DNA of 24,124 bases from Pseudomonas sp. UBA4194 (lineage in GTDB: Bacteria; Pseudomonadota; Gammaproteobacteria; Pseudomonadales; Pseudomonadaceae): NCBI RefSeq assembly GCF_002379585.1, contig NZ_DFUE01000083.1, positions 1 through 24,124 on the forward strand, read 5' to 3'. Positions 16,008 through 22,672 of the stretch are shown here, in pieces (position 1 is the stretch's first letter; the number at the start of each line of letters is the position of its first letter). A program made the translations under genes and the position numbers. Below the pieces are notes generated by a model that did not search any database, was not told where the DNA came from, and saw nothing but the letters and a program-made list of their open reading frames with translations.

Positions 16008-16036
16008 CCCCGGCCTCGTGCCGGGGTTGTCGTTTT
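16008..16036 (+). terminator. Probable terminator downstream of idh
   Basis: CCCCGGC at 16008-16014 pairs with GCCGGGG at 16020-16026 around CTCGT, followed by TTGTCGTTTT. Flanking AACA/TTGT can extend the stem with a bulge. The T-run is short, so termination may be incomplete and allow read-through into nudJ. Confidence 0.6.
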
Positions 16037-16063
16037 GAAACCCACAGGACAGAAGGAGCCTGC

Positions 16064-16504
16064 ATGACCTGGCAGCCCCATATCACCGTCGCCACCATCG
16101 TCGAGGACCAGGGTCGATTCCTCTTCGTCGAAGAGCTGAAAGCTGGCCGCCTGGTGCTCAACCAGCCCGCGGGCCATCTGGAGCCCAACGAAACCCTGCT
16201 CCAGGCGGCACTGCGCGAAACCCTGGAGGAGACCGCCTGGGAAGTCGAGCTGACTGGCCTGGTGGGCATCTATCTTTACACCGCCCCCAGCAACGGCGTG
16301 ACCTACCAGCGCATCTGCTTTGCCGCACGGCCCGTGCACCTGAATCCGGAGCTCGAGCTGGACCCGGACATCAGCGGCACCACCTGGCTGACCCGCGACG
16401 AGCTGGCCGCCCAGGCCCACCGCCTGCGCAGCGAACTGGTGCTCGAATGCCTGGATGACTACCTGCGCGGTCCGCTGCATAGCCTGGAGGCCATTCGCAC
16501 TTGA
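16064..16504 (+). CDS. nudJ: Nudix hydrolase, NudJ-like phosphatase
   Basis: A 146-residue Nudix protein. The E. coli neighbour of mnmA, NudJ, hydrolyses the thiamine precursor HMP-PP and nucleoside di- and triphosphates. The Nudix box runs from Gly37 to about 59: GHLEPNETLLQAALRETLEE with Glu43, Arg51, Glu52, Glu55 and Glu56 all in place for metal binding. The usual Gly near the end of the box is Ala58 (EETAWEV). The start is supported by an AAGGAG site about seven bases before the ATG at 16064. The assignment to NudJ rests on the box plus conserved synteny with mnmA-hflD-purB; the exact substrate is not readable from sequence. Confidence 0.85.
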   Translation: MTWQPHITVATIVEDQGRFLFVEELKAGRLVLNQPAGHLEPNETLLQAALRETLEETAWEVELTGLVGIYLYTAPSNGVTYQRICFAARPVHLNPELELDPDISGTTWLTRDELAAQAHRLRSELVLECLDDYLRGPLHSLEAIRT

Positions 16505-16531
16505 GCGTTTTCTTGCGCAGCCTGTTAGAAT
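16501..16531 (+). promoter_or_regulatory. Candidate mnmA promoter
   Basis: TTGAGC at 16501-16506 and TAGAAT at 16526-16531 (five of six -10 matches) are separated by 19 bases, longer than ideal. The element overlaps the nudJ stop codon and would give a leader of about 27 bases before mnmA. Confidence 0.4.
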
Positions 16532-16564
16532 CGCGTCCTTTTCAGAGACACACATCGAATTCCT

Positions 16565-17686
16565 ATGCGTGAGCCAGCTCCCCGTCACTCGACAAAACAG
16601 CGCGTCATCGTCGGCATGTCCGGCGGCGTCGACTCTTCCGTCTCTGCCCTTCTGCTGATGGAGCAGGGCTACCAGGTGGAAGGCCTGTTCATGAAGAACT
16701 GGGAAGAAGACGACGGCACCGAATACTGCACCGCCCGCGAAGACCTGGCCGACGCCCAGGCCGTGTGCGACAAGTTGGGCATCAAGCTGCACACTGCCAA
16801 TTTCGCCGCCGAATACTGGGATCACGTCTTCGAGCACTTCCTGGAGGAGTACAAGGCCGGTCGCACGCCGAACCCGGATATCCTGTGCAACCGTGAAATC
16901 AAGTTCAAGGCCTTCCTCGACTACGCACTGGTGCTGGGGGCCGACCTGATCGCTACCGGTCACTACGTGCGCCGTCGCGACATCGATGGTCAGACGCAGC
17001 TGCTCAAGGGCCTGGACCCGAACAAGGACCAGAGCTACTTCCTGCATGCCGTGGGCGGCGAGCAGATCGCTCGCACGCTGTTCCCGGTGGGTGAGCTGGA
17101 GAAACCGGAAGTGCGCGCCATCGCCGAAATGCATGGCCTGGCCACCGCCAAGAAAAAGGACTCGACCGGTATCTGCTTCATCGGTGAGCGCCGTTTCAGC
17201 GATTTCCTCAAGCAGTACCTGCCGGCCCAGCCTGGCGAAATCAAGACCACCGAGGGTGAAGTCATCGGTCGTCACCACGGCTTGATGTATCACACCATCG
17301 GTCAACGCCAGGGTCTGGGCATCGGCGGCCTGAAGGACGCCGGTGACGATCCCTGGTATGTACTGGCCAAGGACCTTGCCAACAACGAGCTGATCGTCGG
17401 CCAGGGCAACGAGCACCCCATGCTGTTTTCCCGCGCCCTGCTCGCCTCGCAGATCTACTGGGTCAACCCCGTCGAGCTCGCCGAGCCGCGTCGGTTAACC
17501 GCCAAGGTTCGTTATCGCCAGGCTGACCAGGCCTGTACCCTGGAACAGACTGCCGATGGCTATCGCGCGGTGTTCGACGAACCGCAACGCGCCGTTACCC
17601 CCGGTCAGTCCGTCGTCTTCTACGACGGCGAGATCTGCCTGGGCGGTGGTGTCATCGAAGTCGCCGAGCCCTGGAGCCAGGCATGA
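16565..17686 (+). CDS. mnmA: tRNA-specific 2-thiouridylase MnmA
   Basis: Makes the 2-thio group of s2U34 in tRNA-Lys, tRNA-Glu and tRNA-Gln, receiving sulfur from the IscS/Tus relay. The 373-residue protein has the ATP pyrophosphatase PP-loop SGGVDSS at 19-25 and the two catalytic cysteines: Cys108 in NPDILCNREIKFK and Cys204 in DSTGICFIGERRF. The C-terminal beta-barrel domain ends with GQSVVFYDGEICLGGGVIE. Its last bases overlap hflD in an ATGA, so the two are translationally coupled. The order nudJ-mnmA-hflD-purB is the same as in E. coli. Confidence 0.97.
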   Translation: MREPAPRHSTKQRVIVGMSGGVDSSVSALLLMEQGYQVEGLFMKNWEEDDGTEYCTAREDLADAQAVCDKLGIKLHTANFAAEYWDHVFEHFLEEYKAGRTPNPDILCNREIKFKAFLDYALVLGADLIATGHYVRRRDIDGQTQLLKGLDPNKDQSYFLHAVGGEQIARTLFPVGELEKPEVRAIAEMHGLATAKKKDSTGICFIGERRFSDFLKQYLPAQPGEIKTTEGEVIGRHHGLMYHTIGQRQGLGIGGLKDAGDDPWYVLAKDLANNELIVGQGNEHPMLFSRALLASQIYWVNPVELAEPRRLTAKVRYRQADQACTLEQTADGYRAVFDEPQRAVTPGQSVVFYDGEICLGGGVIEVAEPWSQA

Positions 17687-18303
17687 ACCCTATTCAGGAA
17701 CAACTGATTGCCTTGGGCGGGGTATTCCAGGCCGCCGTACTGGTAGACCGTATCGCCAAGACCGGCACCGCCGCCGAAGCCGACGTGGGCTGTATGCTTG
17801 GCAGCCTGCTGATCGTCGACCCACAGGACACCTTGCAGGTGTTCGGCGGCAACGATCTGTTCCTGCGCGACGGTTACGGCGCGCTGGCCAGCGCCCTGGA
17901 ACGCGACCCTGGCAGCCTGCAGCGCGAACCCTTGCGCTACGCCTTGTCGATGCTGGGCCTGGAGCGCCAACTGGCCAAACGCGGCGAAATGCTGGAACTG
18001 ATCGGCAAACGCCTGCCGCAAATCCAGAACCAGGTCGAGCATTTCGGCCTGACCCACGAGAACGTCATCGCCGCCAGCGGCGCGCTGTATCAGGACACCC
18101 TGAGCACGCTGCGCCAGCGCATTCAGGTGCACGGCGACACTCGTCATCTGCAGCAACCCAACAATGCCTCGAAAATTCGCGCCTTGCTGCTGGCCGGCAT
18201 TCGCTCGGCACGCCTGTGGCGCCAGTTGGGCGGTCATCGTTGGCAATTGGTGATCAGCCGGCGCAAGTTGTTGCGTGAGCTCTACCCCATGATGCGCGGC
18301 TGA
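17683..18303 (+). CDS. hflD: High-frequency lysogenization protein HflD homolog
   Basis: A 206-residue, mostly helical, membrane-associated protein. In E. coli, HflD (YcfC) binds the lambda CII protein and lowers lysogenization, but the role of the conserved gene in cells without lambda is unclear. The family signature is visible in the first 60 residues (IALGGVFQAAVLVDRIAKTG, then CMLGSLLIVDP) and in the C-terminal KIRALLLAGIRSARLWRQLG stretch. It overlaps the mnmA stop by four bases, which suggests a shared operon and perhaps a cellular role tied to tRNA or purine metabolism. It is followed by a hairpin and then purB. Confidence 0.93.
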   Translation: MNPIQEQLIALGGVFQAAVLVDRIAKTGTAAEADVGCMLGSLLIVDPQDTLQVFGGNDLFLRDGYGALASALERDPGSLQREPLRYALSMLGLERQLAKRGEMLELIGKRLPQIQNQVEHFGLTHENVIAASGALYQDTLSTLRQRIQVHGDTRHLQQPNNASKIRALLLAGIRSARLWRQLGGHRWQLVISRRKLLRELYPMMRG

Positions 18304-18311
18304 ACGCATCA

Positions 18312-18346
18312 GGTGGTCGGTTGCAGCCGACCGCCCTGCGTTTTTT
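18312..18346 (+). terminator. Probable terminator after hflD
   Basis: GGTGGTCGG at 18312-18320 pairs with CCGACCGCC at 18327-18335 (one G-T pair) around a six-base loop, and TTTTTT follows at 18341-18346 after five bases. It lies just upstream of, and partly shares sequence with, the purB promoter region. Confidence 0.6.
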
Positions 18347-18349
18347 ATG

Positions 18350-18355
18350 TATAAT
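18350..18355 (+). promoter_or_regulatory. Candidate purB -10 element
   Basis: A perfect TATAAT lies 40 bases before the purB ATG. No good -35 sits at 16-18 bases; TTGCAG is 23 bases upstream, inside the hairpin loop. If used, transcription starts about 18362, giving a leader of roughly 33 bases. Confidence 0.5.
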
Positions 18356-18394
18356 TCGCGCCCCTTTTCAAAGCCCGACTGTCCGAGAATACCC

Positions 18395-19765
18395 ATGCAG
18401 CTTTCTTCGCTCACTGCGGTTTCCCCTGTAGACGGCCGCTACGCCGGCAAAACCCAGGCCCTGCGCACCATTTTCAGTGAATACGGCCTGATCCGTTTCC
18501 GCGCCCTGGTCGAGGTCCGCTGGCTCCAGCGCCTGGCCGCGCACCCCCAGATCGCTGAAGTTCCGGCTTTCTCGGCAGAGGCCAATGCCCTGCTGGACGT
18601 GCTGGCCAGCGATTTCGCCCTCGAACACGCCGAACGCGTGAAAGAAATCGAGCGCACCACCAACCACGACGTCAAGGCCATCGAGTACCTGCTCAAGGAG
18701 CAGGCTGCCAAGCTGCCGGAACTGGCCAAGGTCAGCGAGTTCATCCACTTCGCCTGCACCAGCGAGGACATCAACAACCTGTCCCACGCGCTGATGCTGC
18801 GTGAAGGCCGCGACAACGTGATGTTGCCGCTGATGCGCCAGATCGCCGAGTCGATCCGCGAACTCGCGCACCGTTTCGCCGAAGTACCGATGCTGTCGCG
18901 CACCCACGGTCAACCCGCTTCCCCGACCACGCTGGGCAAGGAACTGGCCAACGTGGTGTATCGCCTCGAGCGCCAGATCGCTCAGGTGGCGGCGGTGCCG
19001 TTGCTCGGCAAGATCAACGGTGCAGTAGGCAACTACAACGCGCACCTGTCGGCTTACCCGCAGATCGACTGGGAGGCCAATGCTCGCGCCTTCATCGAAG
19101 ATGAGCTGGGCCTGGGCTTCAACCCCTACACCACTCAGATCGAACCGCACGACTATATCGCCGAACTGTTCGACGCCATCGCTCGCTTCAACACCATCCT
19201 GATCGATTTCGATCGCGATATCTGGGGCTATATCTCCCTGGGCTATTTCAAGCAGCGCACCATCGCCGGCGAAATCGGTTCCTCCACCATGCCACACAAG
19301 GTCAACCCGATCGACTTCGAAAACTCCGAAGGCAACCTGGGCATCGCCAACGCGCTGTTCCAGCATCTGGCCAGCAAGCTGCCGATTTCGCGCTGGCAGC
19401 GTGACCTGACCGACTCCACCGTGCTGCGCAACCTGGGCGTCGGCTTCGCCCACAGCGTCATTGCGTACGAAGCCAGCCTCAAGGGAATCAGCAAGTTAGA
19501 GATCAACACTCAACGAATTGCTGAAGATCTGGACGCGTGTTGGGAAGTGCTTGCCGAGCCTATCCAGACGGTCATGCGTCGTTACGACATCGAGAACCCC
19601 TACGAGAAGCTCAAAGAGCTGACGCGCGGCAAGGGTATTACCTCTGACGCGCTGCAGACCTTCATCGACGGGCTCGACATGCCGGCCGAAGCCAAGGCCG
19701 AGCTGAAAAAGCTGACCCCGGCCAACTACATCGGCAACGCCGCAGCGCAGGCCAAGCGCGTCTGA
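18395..19765 (+). CDS. purB: Adenylosuccinate lyase
   Basis: Catalyses two fumarate-releasing steps of purine synthesis: SAICAR to AICAR, and adenylosuccinate to AMP. With the ATG at 18395 (MQLSSLTAVSPVDGRYAGKT) the protein has 456 residues, matching the proteobacterial enzyme; the longer in-frame start at 18347 would add 16 residues and cross the -10 element. The superfamily signature GSSTMPHKVNP is at 295-305, the catalytic histidine region SRTHGQPASPTTLG at 168-181 (His171), and TTNHDVKAIEY at 88-98. A strong terminator follows. Confidence 0.97.
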   Translation: MQLSSLTAVSPVDGRYAGKTQALRTIFSEYGLIRFRALVEVRWLQRLAAHPQIAEVPAFSAEANALLDVLASDFALEHAERVKEIERTTNHDVKAIEYLLKEQAAKLPELAKVSEFIHFACTSEDINNLSHALMLREGRDNVMLPLMRQIAESIRELAHRFAEVPMLSRTHGQPASPTTLGKELANVVYRLERQIAQVAAVPLLGKINGAVGNYNAHLSAYPQIDWEANARAFIEDELGLGFNPYTTQIEPHDYIAELFDAIARFNTILIDFDRDIWGYISLGYFKQRTIAGEIGSSTMPHKVNPIDFENSEGNLGIANALFQHLASKLPISRWQRDLTDSTVLRNLGVGFAHSVIAYEASLKGISKLEINTQRIAEDLDACWEVLAEPIQTVMRRYDIENPYEKLKELTRGKGITSDALQTFIDGLDMPAEAKAELKKLTPANYIGNAAAQAKRV

Positions 19766-19786
19766 TACGACGTGGCTCGCGCTCTG

Positions 19787-19811
19787 ACGCCCGGCCTGGC
19801 CGGGCGTTTTT
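19787..19811 (+). terminator. Intrinsic terminator downstream of purB
   Basis: ACGCCCGGC at 19787-19795 pairs with GCCGGGCGT at 19799-19807 around CTG, followed by TTTT. A perfect nine-base GC-rich stem with T-tail, 22 bases after the stop codon. Confidence 0.92.
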
Positions 19812-19850
19812 ATTCCTGAAACAAAAGCGCTATTTTTCAGTAGGTTACAC

Positions 19851-21020
19851 ATGAAATCTGATATTCCACTGCAAATGCTTGGCGGTCTTACTGCGCGTGA
19901 GTTCCTGCGCGATTACTGGCAGAAAAAACCCCTGCTGATTCGCCAGGCCTTCACTGATTTCGAAAACCCGTTGAGCCCTGACGAGCTGGCCGGGCTGGCC
20001 CTGGAAGAAGAGGTCGAGTCGCGGATCGTCATCGAGAATGGCGAGCGTCCGTGGGAGCTGCGTCGCGGCCCGTTTGCCGAGGATGAGTTCAGCAAACTGC
20101 CGGAAACCGAATGGACCCTGCTGGTCCAGGCGGTCGATCAGTTCGTGCCGGAAGTGGCTGAACTGCTGGAGAACTTTCGCTTTCTGCCGAGCTGGCGGAT
20201 CGACGATGTGATGATCAGCTTCGCTACTGCCGGCGGCAGCGTGGGCCCGCACTTCGATAATTACGACGTGTTCCTGCTGCAAGGCCAAGGCCAGCGCAAC
20301 TGGAAAGTCGGGCAGATGTGCGACTCGGACAGCCCACTGCTCGAGCATGCCGATCTGCGAATCCTGGCCGACTTCCAGCAAAGCGACGAGTGGACCCTGG
20401 AGCCAGGCGACATGCTCTATCTGCCACCGCGACTGGCCCATTGCGGCGTTGCCGTGAACGACTGCATGACCTACTCGGTGGGCTTCCGCGCACCAAGCGC
20501 AGCCGAGGTGTTGACCCATTTCACCGATTTCCTCAGCCAGTTCCTGCCGGATGAAGAACGCTACAGCGATGCCGACGCTGTGCCGGTGAGCGACCCGCAT
20601 CAGATTCAGCACGACGCCCTGGACCGCCTCAAGCGTTTGCTGGCCGAGCACATGAGCGATGAACGCCTGCTGCTGACCTGGTTCGGCCAGTTCATGACCG
20701 AGCCGCGCTACCCTGAGCTGGTGGCGGGTGCCGAAGTTGAAGAAGAGGACCTGCTGGCGGATCTGGAGCAGGGTGCGGTGCTGATTCGCAACCCAAGCGC
20801 ACGCATGGCCTGGTCGGAAGTGGATGACGATCTGCTGCTGTTCGCCAGTGGCCAGAGCCGCCTGCTGCCGGGCGAGCTGCGCGAATTGCTGAAACTGATC
20901 TGCGCCGCCGATGCGCTGCACAGCGACAACCTCGGCCAATGGCTGCACGACGAGCAAGGCCGCACCCTGCTCTGCGAGCTGGTCAAGCAAGGAAGCCTGG
21001 GGTTCGCTGCCGATGAATAA
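19851..21020 (+). CDS. roxA: JmjC/cupin oxygenase, RoxA (YcfD)-type ribosomal protein uL16 arginine hydroxylase
   Basis: A 2-oxoglutarate/Fe(II)-dependent oxygenase of the ribosomal-oxygenase family; E. coli YcfD hydroxylates an arginine of ribosomal protein uL16. The 389 residues are close to the E. coli length. The iron triad is visible as His134 and Asp136 (GGSVGPHFDNYDVFLLQ) and His197 (PPRLAHCGVAV), with the typical GQGQRNWKVG strand between. The C-terminal part (about 230-389) is the helical dimerisation and winged-helix-like region. An AGTAGG lies before the ATG. Its last eight bases overlap the following GNAT gene. The substrate is inferred from the family, not shown by the sequence. 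Confidence 0.9.
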   Translation: MKSDIPLQMLGGLTAREFLRDYWQKKPLLIRQAFTDFENPLSPDELAGLALEEEVESRIVIENGERPWELRRGPFAEDEFSKLPETEWTLLVQAVDQFVPEVAELLENFRFLPSWRIDDVMISFATAGGSVGPHFDNYDVFLLQGQGQRNWKVGQMCDSDSPLLEHADLRILADFQQSDEWTLEPGDMLYLPPRLAHCGVAVNDCMTYSVGFRAPSAAEVLTHFTDFLSQFLPDEERYSDADAVPVSDPHQIQHDALDRLKRLLAEHMSDERLLLTWFGQFMTEPRYPELVAGAEVEEEDLLADLEQGAVLIRNPSARMAWSEVDDDLLLFASGQSRLLPGELRELLKLICAADALHSDNLGQWLHDEQGRTLLCELVKQGSLGFAADE

Positions 21021-21438
21021 CATTCGCGTCCGTGTCGCCGATTGGCACAAAGACAACTCCGAGATCCGACGCATACGCGAATCCGTATTCATTGCCGAAC
21101 AATCGGTTCCCCCCGAGCTTGAGTGGGACGCCGAGGATGTCGGGGCCGTGCACTTCCTTGCCCTGGAAGGTGACTATGCAGTGGGCACCGCCCGACTACT
21201 GCCCGATGGCGAGATCGGCCGGGTGTCAGTGCTCAGAGACTGGCGTGGCCTGAAAGTGGGTGATCGCTTGCTGGAAGCGGTCATCGCTCAAGCCAATAAG
21301 CTGGGCCTGGTCGAGCAGAAGCTCAGTGCCCAGGTTCACGCCACGGCGTTCTATGAGCATCATGGTTTCAAAGTGGTCAGCGAGGAATTTCTCGAGGTGG
21401 GGATTCCTCACGTCGACATGATCCGAACGCAAGGCTGA
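21013..21438 (+). CDS. GNAT-family N-acetyltransferase
   Basis: A 142-residue acetyl-CoA-dependent acyltransferase. The frame is open further upstream, but the ATG at 21013 (MNNIRVRVADWHKDNSEIRR) gives a normal GNAT start and overlaps the end of roxA by eight bases (ATGAATAA), implying translational coupling. The acetyl-CoA-binding motif A is RVSVLRDWRGLKVGDRLLEA (about 75-94), and the C-terminal FYEHHGFKVVSEEFLEVGIPH motif resembles ElaA/YjdJ-type small GNATs. The substrate is unknown. Pairing with a ribosomal oxygenase makes a protein or translation-related target conceivable, but this is inference. I give no gene symbol. Confidence 0.9.
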   Translation: MNNIRVRVADWHKDNSEIRRIRESVFIAEQSVPPELEWDAEDVGAVHFLALEGDYAVGTARLLPDGEIGRVSVLRDWRGLKVGDRLLEAVIAQANKLGLVEQKLSAQVHATAFYEHHGFKVVSEEFLEVGIPHVDMIRTQG

Positions 21439-21451
21439 CGCACCCTCCCCC

Positions 21452-21481
21452 ACATGGGGCCTTCTCTCAAAGGCCCCATGT
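21452..21481. terminator. Hairpin downstream of the GNAT gene
   Basis: ACATGGGGCCT at 21452-21462 pairs perfectly with AGGCCCCATGT at 21471-21481 around an eight-base loop. No T-run follows, so it is a strong RNA hairpin or weak terminator rather than a classical one. Confidence 0.5.
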
Positions 21482-21590
21482 ATTGACAGGCTTTCGCCCA
21501 TGGCCGCGGCCAGTCCATCTGCCACAACCCACCCTCCCCGCCACACCACATGCCATACTTCTCCGCACACCCATCGCGGAGATTACGGAC

Positions 21591-22346
21591 ATGCCGCTGC
21601 GCCCCCTGCTTACCTGCCTGCTGCTTGCCTTGAGCCTTACCGCCCAAGCCGCGACCCAGGTTCTTCCGCTCAATTACCGTACCAGCGCCGACCTCCTGCC
21701 CATAGCGCAGCAGATCGTCGGCTCCAACGGCACCGTGGCGGCCTACGGCAATCAACTGGTAGTCAACGCCGACCCGGACAAGCTCGACGAACTCACCGCC
21801 CTGCTCGAGCAGTTGGACAAACCGGCCCGACGCCTGCTGATCACCGTTGATACCAGCGACAGCAACACAGCCAATCAAAGCGGCTACCGCGTCAACGGTG
21901 GCGGTTCGACCCGTATCATCCAGTACGGCACCGACAACCGCAGCGGTGGCGTGCAGCAGGCACAAGCCAGCGAGGGCAGCCCAGCGCTGATCCAGGTCGG
22001 CCAAAGCGTGCCCCTCACCACTGCCAGCAGTGACGGCTACGGTCGCGTGCAGGCGCAGACCGAGTACCGCAATGTCACCCAGGGTTTCTACGTGACCGCC
22101 AGCATTACCGGGGATGTAGTGCACCTGGATATCACTACCAACAATGACCGAATGAGCCAGGAACGGCCCGATGTGGTCAATGTGCAGGGTACCGAAACTC
22201 GGGTCAGCGGAAGGCTCGGAGAGTGGATGACGCTGGCTGGGATGAACGAGCATTCGAGTATCAATCAGCAGGGATTGGCGCGTCAGTACAGTACGCAGGG
22301 GCGTAATGACATGACGGTTCGAGTGAAGGTGGATGCGCTGGATTAG
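21591..22346 (+). CDS. Small exported secretin-like protein lacking the pore
   Basis: A 251-residue protein of uncertain role. I chose the ATG at 21591 because it gives a clean Sec signal peptide (MPLRPLLTCLLLALSLTAQA, cleavage near residue 20) and has a GGAG about ten bases upstream; the longer frame adds 36 poorly structured residues. After the signal, about 22-95 looks like a secretin/NolW N-domain (QVLPLNYRTSADLLPIAQQI, then LLEQLDKPARRLLITVDTSD). Residues about 150-251 resemble the start of a secretin homology domain: ALIQVGQSVPL, TEYRNVTQGFYVTASITGDV, and RLGEWMTLAGMNE. The second half of the barrel and the membrane lip are missing, so it is unlikely to form a channel. No type II or III secretion or pilus genes lie nearby. 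A role as periplasmic partner or assembly factor is inference. Confidence 0.8.
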   Translation: MPLRPLLTCLLLALSLTAQAATQVLPLNYRTSADLLPIAQQIVGSNGTVAAYGNQLVVNADPDKLDELTALLEQLDKPARRLLITVDTSDSNTANQSGYRVNGGGSTRIIQYGTDNRSGGVQQAQASEGSPALIQVGQSVPLTTASSDGYGRVQAQTEYRNVTQGFYVTASITGDVVHLDITTNNDRMSQERPDVVNVQGTETRVSGRLGEWMTLAGMNEHSSINQQGLARQYSTQGRNDMTVRVKVDALD

Positions 22347-22375
22347 CGGGTTTTATTGGGGTTGCTTGGGGTTTT

Positions 22376-22400
22376 GGGGTGGATGGTCCCCTCACCCCAG
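22376..22400. repeat. Truncated palindromic repeat element C (single arm)
   Basis: The 25 bases from GGGGTGGATGGTCCCCTCAC onward match one arm of elements B and D, but the hairpin core and opposite arm are absent. Instead the arm runs into a C-rich stretch (ACCACCCCACCAACCCCGAC) like the outer flank of a right arm, which suggests internal deletion of a complete element. It lies 30 bases after the stop of the secretin-like gene. Confidence 0.75.
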
Positions 22401-22464
22401 ACCACCCCACCAACCCCGACCAAACAGCCCAAAACTGACCCCTCAGTCGCCAATCAACGAAATA

Positions 22465-22490
22465 TGTAGTGTTTTCAAAAAGGCACTACA
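22465..22490. promoter_or_regulatory. Inverted repeat TGTAGTG-N12-CACTACA, candidate RccR operator for aceA
   Basis: TGTAGTG at 22465-22471 and CACTACA at 22484-22490 are perfect inverted copies. The half-sites TGTAGT/ACTACA agree with what I recall for RccR, the RpiR-family, KDPG-responsive regulator of Pseudomonas central carbon genes, whose targets include the glyoxylate shunt. The published spacer length should be compared (here 14 bases between the six-base halves). It lies just upstream of the candidate -35. Confidence 0.6.
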
Positions 22491-22496
22491 AATCGT

Positions 22497-22526
22497 TTGA
22501 CGCCCTCAAAAAACCTCAGGCATGAT
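22497..22526 (+). promoter_or_regulatory. Candidate aceA promoter
   Basis: TTGACG at 22497-22502 (five of six -35 matches) and CATGAT at 22521-22526 (four of six) are separated by 18 bases. It begins seven bases after the inverted repeat, a position where a bound protein could repress or activate. Confidence 0.4.
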
Positions 22527-22672
22527 GGCCTCGCTCCCGCTGATCAGGCCCCGGAAACGGGCGTGTGGCCCACGCAGCCAGCCTGCTCGGCGAGCGCCAC
22601 AAGGTGTTCTGTACAGGCAGCGCCGGCGGAGCAACACATATCCATCAAACCTATGCGACGAGGTTTATCTCC

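Larger units (their letters stand above)
22347..22672 (+). other. Intergenic region upstream of aceA
   Basis: A 326-base gap that holds, in order, a G-quadruplex-like tract (22348-22379), a truncated palindromic repeat (22376-22400), an inverted repeat that looks like a carbon-regulator operator (22465-22490), a candidate promoter (22497-22526) and a leader of about 140 bases. No gene is seen in it. Confidence 0.7.

Noticed and set aside
22609..22616. CTGTACAG palindrome in the aceA leader as a LexA box
   Set aside because: LexA sites need CTGT and ACAG separated by eight bases; here they are adjacent.
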